Source of the DNA: Mycolicibacterium tokaiense
Lineage (GTDB): Bacteria > Actinomycetota > Actinomycetes > Mycobacteriales > Mycobacteriaceae
DNA: 64,000 nt
Assembly (NCBI RefSeq): GCF_010725885.1
Contig: NZ_AP022600.1
Coordinates: 1-64,000 of the forward strand
Reading direction: 5' to 3'
The position numbers and the translations under genes were made by a program. The notes beneath the pieces were generated by a model. It was not told the DNA's origin. It saw nothing but the letters and a program-made list of their open reading frames with translations, and made no database searches. Below are positions 58,888 through 64,000 of this stretch, piece by piece (the stretch's first letter is position 1; the number at the start of each line of letters is the position of its first letter).

Positions 58888-60894
58888 CTAGACCTCGATG
58901 GGTGGGTGCAGCCGCTCCATGGTGTACTGCCGGTTGCGCCGCGCCGCCCAGGAACTGGCTGCCAATGCCGCGGCCAGCAACCCGCTCAACACGGCCAACG
59001 CCACCCACAGCCGGGAGTCGATGCCGCCGACGGTCAGCTGCCGTAACCCGTTGACCGCGTAGGTCATCGGGTCGAAGGGGTGGATCCACTGGAAGGGCGT
59101 GGCTGTGGTCTCCACCGGATAGATCCCACCGGCGGACACCAACTGCAGCATCAGGAACGCCAACGTGATCACCCGGCCCACCGCCACCCCGAACACCGCG
59201 TTGAACGCCTGGATGATGGCCAGGAAGGTGGCCGCGATCAGCAGCAGGAACCCCACGGTGGCCAGGGGGTACTCGGCGTGCAGCCCGACACCGAAGTGGA
59301 CGACGGCGTACATCACCACCACCTGACACGCCGCGATCAACAGCGCGGGCCAGTAGGACGCGAGCACCACCCGGAACGCGCCCACGCCCGCGATGATGGG
59401 CCGGGACTGCAACGGCGTCAACAACATCCAGATGATCAGCGCGCCGATGAACAGCGCCAGCGGCAGGAAGAACGGCGCGAACCCGGTGCCGAAGGTGGGT
59501 GCGGGGTTGTCCGTCACCAGGTCCAGGGCAACGGGGGCGGCCAACGTCTTGGCGACATCGGTGCGCTGCTGCGGGGTCCAGGACGGGACCTGCGTGGAGC
59601 CTTGCTTGAGCTTGGTGGCCAGCTCGTCGCCGCCGGCCTGCAACTTCGCCGTACCGTCGGCCAGTTGATCGGCACCCGAGGCCAGCCGGTCGCTGCCGTC
59701 GCTGAGCGTGACGAGTCCGTCGGACAGCTGATGGGCGCCGGTGTTGAGTTGGTCGACGCCGTCGCGGAGTTTGGCCACGTCGGCCCGTAGCCCGCCATTG
59801 AGGGCAGAGGCCAGAAAGGTACGCAGCCGGCTGTTCGGGTCGCCCAGCTCGTTCTCCAGGGATGCGGCGCTGTCGCGCAAGCGGATCAGCCCGGCGTCGG
59901 TGGTCGGGTCGATCCCCTGGGCGTCGAGCAGATGCTGCGCACCGGCCAGGAAATTGCCCAGATCACGCACCGCCGGGTCCGGGTTGGTGCGCAGCAGCCC
60001 CACCGCCTGGTTCACGATGGCGGCCGCTTGTGCCTGGTCGATGTTCAGGGCCGCGATGCGGTCAGTGGTGGAGCGCACCGCGCCGCTGAGGTGGGCCGCG
60101 GCCCGACCGACCGCCTCCGGATCTAGCTGCAGGTCGCCCACCCGGTCCAGCACGTCGAGCAGCGGGTCGACGGCCTTGTCCACCGACGTGGCCAGCTGCT
60201 GGGTGCCGGCGGCCAGTTGCGCCGATCCCGAACGCGCGGTATCCAGACCCGCCGACAACGCGTGCGCGCCGGTGGACAACTGGCGGGCGCCGTCGTTGGC
60301 GGTGTGTAAGCCCGCCGCCAGTTGGCCGGCGCCGTCGGCGGCGGCGACCAGCCCGGCGCCGGCGTCGGTGAGCCCGGTCAGCACTGTGCCCACGGTGCGC
60401 TCGGCGATGGAGGCGTTGACCTGGTTGAGCACCTCCCGTGAGGCGTTCTGCCCGATGATCGAACCCAGGTAGTTGTTCGCGTCGTTGAAGGTGAACTGGA
60501 TGGTGGCCTGGTGCGGATCGCCACCCGAGGGCGAAGCGATGCTATCGGAAAAGTCTTCCGGCAGGGTGATCGCGAAGTAGTAGTCGCCGGCGGCCACCCC
60601 GGCGGCGGCCTCCTGGGCGGACACCGGGTGCAGGTCCAACTGCCCGGACGCTTCCAGCGCGGCGGCCACCTGGTCGCCGGCTCTCAGTTCCTGCCCCTGC
60701 GCGGACGCCCCGCGGTCGGAGTTCACCAGCGCGACGGGCACTTTGTTCACCTCGGCGAACGGATTCCAGAACGCCCACAGGTACATCGCGCCGTACAGCA
60801 GCGGCATGAGAATGATGGTGATCAGCGCGATCCGCGGCAGTGCGCCGCGAGAGTAACGCTTGACGTCGGTTCCCAGTGACATCCCGGCCAACAC
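58888..60894 (-). CDS. YhgE/Pip-family membrane protein (ABC-2-like exporter component)
   Basis: This is a 668-residue protein with one transmembrane helix near the N-terminus (ALITIILMPLLYGAMYLWAF), a large extracellular part, and five or six helices after about residue 470. The extracellular part carries repeated small-residue segments (DGARQLSTGAHALSAGL, SAQLAAGTQQLATS, TGAHQLSDGLVTLSDGS), the X-G-A-x-Q-L heptad-type repeats typical of YhgE/Pip and phage-infection proteins. The C-terminal half matches ABC-2 transporters. GTG 60894 or ATG 60882 may be used. It follows an ABC-like protein gene, and the two may form an unusual exporter. Confidence 0.87.
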   Translation of the reverse strand: MLAGMSLGTDVKRYSRGALPRIALITIILMPLLYGAMYLWAFWNPFAEVNKVPVALVNSDRGASAQGQELRAGDQVAAALEASGQLDLHPVSAQEAAAGVAAGDYYFAITLPEDFSDSIASPSGGDPHQATIQFTFNDANNYLGSIIGQNASREVLNQVNASIAERTVGTVLTGLTDAGAGLVAAADGAGQLAAGLHTANDGARQLSTGAHALSAGLDTARSGSAQLAAGTQQLATSVDKAVDPLLDVLDRVGDLQLDPEAVGRAAAHLSGAVRSTTDRIAALNIDQAQAAAIVNQAVGLLRTNPDPAVRDLGNFLAGAQHLLDAQGIDPTTDAGLIRLRDSAASLENELGDPNSRLRTFLASALNGGLRADVAKLRDGVDQLNTGAHQLSDGLVTLSDGSDRLASGADQLADGTAKLQAGGDELATKLKQGSTQVPSWTPQQRTDVAKTLAAPVALDLVTDNPAPTFGTGFAPFFLPLALFIGALIIWMLLTPLQSRPIIAGVGAFRVVLASYWPALLIAACQVVVMYAVVHFGVGLHAEYPLATVGFLLLIAATFLAIIQAFNAVFGVAVGRVITLAFLMLQLVSAGGIYPVETTATPFQWIHPFDPMTYAVNGLRQLTVGGIDSRLWVALAVLSGLLAAALAASSWAARRNRQYTMERLHPPIEV

Positions 60895-60896
60895 GG

Positions 60897-61616
60897 CTAT
60901 TCGCCCTCCTCGTGGGAAACCAGTTCGGCCCTGGTCACATTCGTGACCTCGAGCTGCGTGCGGACCTGCGGATCGGTCACCGGATCCACGCTCGCGGTGA
61001 CGACGGTCTGTTCACCACCGAGTGCGATCAGCCTTTGCAGCAGCAGGTCCCGGTTGCGCTCCCCGGTCACCTGGTCCGACTGACCGACCACCAGCAGGGG
61101 CGGGCGACGGGTGTTGGCCAGCGCGATCCGCAACAGCAGTCCGTCCAGTTCGCTGAGTTCGTCGACGTATTCACCCAACGGCGGCAGCGGCAGCTCCCCG
61201 AACACCGGGGCGCACACCCGCGCGAGGTCGTCGGCGTCGGCGCGGCGCACCAGCCGGTACCAGGGCGCGTCCCAGCGCAGTTGCTCGGTGATCAGGTCCC
61301 GCACCGTCACGGACTCGGCGACGGTGTCGATCTCGTCGATCCCCGCCAGAGCGGCCAGGCCGAAGATGGCGGAGGTCCTGGTCTGGCCGAGCACGGTCAA
61401 CTCCCCCGCCACCGGCCGCATGCGTCCGGCCAGGGTCATCATCAGTGCGGTGCGGCCCGCGCCGGCGGGGCACTGCAGGACGGTCACGCCGCCGCGGGCG
61501 ATCTCGAGATCGAGGGGACCGTAGACCGGCCCCCAGGGTCCCGTCATCCGGATCCCCCGGGCGATCACGGCCGGTTCGGGCGGCATTTCGTCGGGCACGC
61601 GCCAATCCCAGCACAC
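60897..61616 (-). CDS. ABC-ATPase-like protein with altered Walker A
   Basis: This is a 239-residue protein that follows ABC ATP-binding domain layout but has lost key residues. Walker A reads PAGAGRTAL at residues 50-58, with Arg55 in place of the invariant Lys. The signature region ELSELDGLLLRIALAN lacks LSGGQ, and the Walker B equivalent LLVVGQSD lacks the DE pair. It therefore probably does not hydrolyse ATP normally. It lies between a PucR regulator (3 nt) and a YhgE/Pip gene (2 nt), so the three are one operon. A structural or regulatory role for the membrane protein is likely, but inferred. Confidence 0.78.
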   Translation of the reverse strand: MCWDWRVPDEMPPEPAVIARGIRMTGPWGPVYGPLDLEIARGGVTVLQCPAGAGRTALMMTLAGRMRPVAGELTVLGQTRTSAIFGLAALAGIDEIDTVAESVTVRDLITEQLRWDAPWYRLVRRADADDLARVCAPVFGELPLPPLGEYVDELSELDGLLLRIALANTRRPPLLVVGQSDQVTGERNRDLLLQRLIALGGEQTVVTASVDPVTDPQVRTQLEVTNVTRAELVSHEEGE

Positions 61617-61619
61617 CCG

Positions 61620-63200
61620 TCAGCGAAGCACCGCCGATCCGTCCGGCGGGGTGTCGTGTCGGTCCAGGATGAGCAGTGCGACATGCAGCGAGGTCCGGGA
61701 CTCCGCGTCGTCGAGGTCGACACCGAGCAGGCGCTGCAGAGCGGCCAGCCGGGCGTACAACGTCGGGCGCGAGAGCCGCAGCCTGCCCGCCACCTCGGTC
61801 TTGTTACCACCGCACTCGAGGAAGACCCGCAGCAGCTCGAACGCCGAGTCGTCGTGTTTGGCGCGGTATTCGAGCACGCCGCGTAACTCGGTCTCGGCGA
61901 ACGCCTGCACCCGCGGGTCGCTGCGGATCAGCGCCACCAACCCGCGTAGCCGGACATCGGCGGCCCGGTAGAAGGAGCGCCGCGGATCGGGCAGGCCGGC
62001 CGCCACCTCGGCGACGTACACCGATTCGGCCAGACCGTCGGCGGCGTCGATCAGGCGCGCCGATTCGGGGCCGACCCCGATGACGCAGCCGGAGATCCCG
62101 TCGACCCGCTCGACAGCGCGGCGCAGATGATCGCAGATGCGGCTCAGCGGCACGCCGCGGCGGGGCGCCAGCAGCACGTCGATCTGGCCGTCTTCCCGGC
62201 TGGCGGTCAGGACGGTGTGCCCCTCGGCGCGCACAGTGGACACCATGGCGTCCAGCACCGCGGCCCGGCGGCGCTGGGTCAGCACCTGATCGTTGTTGCG
62301 AATCTCCAAGGGCCGCAATGTCATGGGCACATAGGTCAACGCGGGGCGCAGCCCCAGGGCATACGCGCGTGAGGTGGCTTCGGCTTCGTCGGCCACGCGG
62401 TGTGCACGCAGGTCGTCGACCAGTCCGCTCTGGGCCCGCAGTTCCAGCGATGTGCGGCCCTGTTCGGCCATGTGGTGCAGGGCCAGCGCCTGTGCGGCGC
62501 GCTCGACGGTCATCGCGGCGCGCGAGGTGGCCTCGGCCAGCGGGGCGATCAGCCGGCCCCATTCCTGGCGGTAGGGCCCGACGCCGCGGCTCAGCCATTC
62601 CGCGCCCGCCAGCCGGGAGCGGCGGTCCCAGTCCCGCAGCAGGTCGGCGGTGCGGGTGCCCCGCGCATCGAAGGCCAGCACCTGGCGATTGAGATCCTCG
62701 AGCACCACCGCGGTGTCGAGCATGTCGGCACACGCCGCCACGATGTCCTCCACGGTGGCGCGGCGCATGCTCAACGCGGTGAACGCCTCGTGCACCCGAC
62801 GGGCGTAGTCGACCTCCGCGTACTGCTCGGCGACGATGCGGCGGTGCACCTCCTCGGTGACCTCGACGAAGCGCACCTCCCGGTGCAGCGCGATCACCGG
62901 GAGGGGCAACTCGGCGGTCGCCATCGCGGGCGGGATCTCGGTGACGTGGCGGCCGAGCTCCACCACCACCGCCACTGCGCCCGCGGCGGCCAGCCGGGGC
63001 AGGTAATCCGGCTCGAACAGCGCCGCGCCGGTGGTGAGCACCAGTTCGCCGCCTTCCAGCAGATTGGACAGGTCGGCGATGTCGCTGACGTGCACCCAGC
63101 GCACCGGACGGTCCAGGGCGCCGCCGCCGATCACCTCCGGGTCGCCCGCGCGCAACACCGGCAGATCCAGGATGTCGGCGATGGTCAACGTCACCGACAC
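61620..63200 (-). CDS. PucR-family transcriptional regulator
   Basis: This is a 526-residue regulator. The N-terminal PucR (purine catabolism) domain spans about residues 7-125 (IADILDLPVLRAGDPEVIGG, then LVLTTGAAL). A GGDEF-like central region follows, and the C-terminal helix-turn-helix (HTH_30) is near 460-500 (FLECGGNKTEVAGRLRLSRPTLYARL). It is divergent from mmsA with a 105-nt gap, so control of that gene is plausible; many mycobacterial PucR proteins sit next to dehydrogenase or aminotransferase genes. Start GTG 63200. Confidence 0.9.
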   Translation of the reverse strand: MSVTLTIADILDLPVLRAGDPEVIGGGALDRPVRWVHVSDIADLSNLLEGGELVLTTGAALFEPDYLPRLAAAGAVAVVVELGRHVTEIPPAMATAELPLPVIALHREVRFVEVTEEVHRRIVAEQYAEVDYARRVHEAFTALSMRRATVEDIVAACADMLDTAVVLEDLNRQVLAFDARGTRTADLLRDWDRRSRLAGAEWLSRGVGPYRQEWGRLIAPLAEATSRAAMTVERAAQALALHHMAEQGRTSLELRAQSGLVDDLRAHRVADEAEATSRAYALGLRPALTYVPMTLRPLEIRNNDQVLTQRRRAAVLDAMVSTVRAEGHTVLTASREDGQIDVLLAPRRGVPLSRICDHLRRAVERVDGISGCVIGVGPESARLIDAADGLAESVYVAEVAAGLPDPRRSFYRAADVRLRGLVALIRSDPRVQAFAETELRGVLEYRAKHDDSAFELLRVFLECGGNKTEVAGRLRLSRPTLYARLAALQRLLGVDLDDAESRTSLHVALLILDRHDTPPDGSAVLR

Positions 63201-63305
63201 ATCGTAAGTTGTCTGCGGTCAAAAGTTACAGAACGTCGGGAGCCAACCACGTCGGCGCGGACCACACTGAAGACCAGGACTTCGACCGACAGAACAGGAC
63301 CCGAT
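63201..63305. promoter_or_regulatory. Divergent pucR/mmsA promoter region
   Basis: This 105-nt gap holds both promoters. I see an AT-richer stretch near 63203-63235 (TAAGTTGTCTGCGGTCAAAA) but no convincing palindrome. Confidence 0.4.

Positions 63306-64000
<695 letters not shown>

Overview
The window is GC-rich actinobacterial DNA, most likely from a fast-growing Mycolicibacterium-type mycobacterium. The strongest marker is a single 3,074-residue type I fatty acid synthase gene (17975-27199, minus) followed 27 nt later by acpS, the classic mycobacterial fas-acpS pair. GTG starts, a 13E12-family HNH gene, an MmsA-type dehydrogenase beside a PucR regulator and two copies of a GAGCAGACGC hairpin fit this. 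I see no rRNA, tRNA, CRISPR array, prophage or intact insertion sequence. The outermost genes (a binding lipoprotein at 1-652 and mmsA from 63306) are cut by the window edges.

Layout. (1) 1-16.1 kb: a catabolic block. A branched-chain/urea-type ABC importer (minus, 4022 to 1) diverges from a molybdenum hydroxylase operon (FAD, 2Fe-2S and Mo subunits), which is followed by a UPF0261/Tm-1-like protein, a histidine phosphatase, a BKACE (DUF849) lyase and a GntR/FCD regulator. A minus-strand set (cyclase-family hydrolase, zinc alcohol dehydrogenase, glycerate kinase) and a gamma-carbonic-anhydrase-like protein complete it. Four promoters share a CGATNATCG-type box, which ties the block into one regulon of unknown substrate. 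(2) 16.1-28.4 kb: M20 peptidase, acpS, fas and a MerR regulator. (3) 28.7-36.9 kb: MFS transporter, ChaB-like protein, acyl-CoA dehydrogenase, a probable (R)-selective amine transaminase with an APC permease and LysR regulator, and an azoreductase/MarR pair.

(4) 37.3-48.7 kb: an amine-type catabolic block with a PotABCD-like importer, Rieske oxygenase, class III aminotransferase, TetR repressor, CrtI/PYROXD2-like oxidoreductase and ADP-forming acyl-CoA synthetase. (5) 48.7-56.05 kb: a 13E12/HNH gene, a small duplicated scar, and a xylose module (ROK repressor, xylA, and a xylFGH-type importer). (6) 56.05-58.8 kb: cupin, DAO-type oxidase and acyl-CoA dehydrogenase. Their promoter carries the same GACTGA-N4-TCAGTC operator found twice in block 4, so blocks 4 and 6 look like one TetR regulon now separated by block 5. 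(7) 58.9-64 kb: a YhgE/Pip-like membrane protein, an ABC-like protein with a defective Walker A, a PucR regulator, and divergent mmsA.

The most interesting material is the two operator-defined regulons. One is the molybdenum hydroxylase/BKACE/UPF0261 cluster, whose enzyme combination I cannot match to a described pathway. The other is the split amine regulon. All assignments come from reading the sequence and recalled family motifs; no database search was run.
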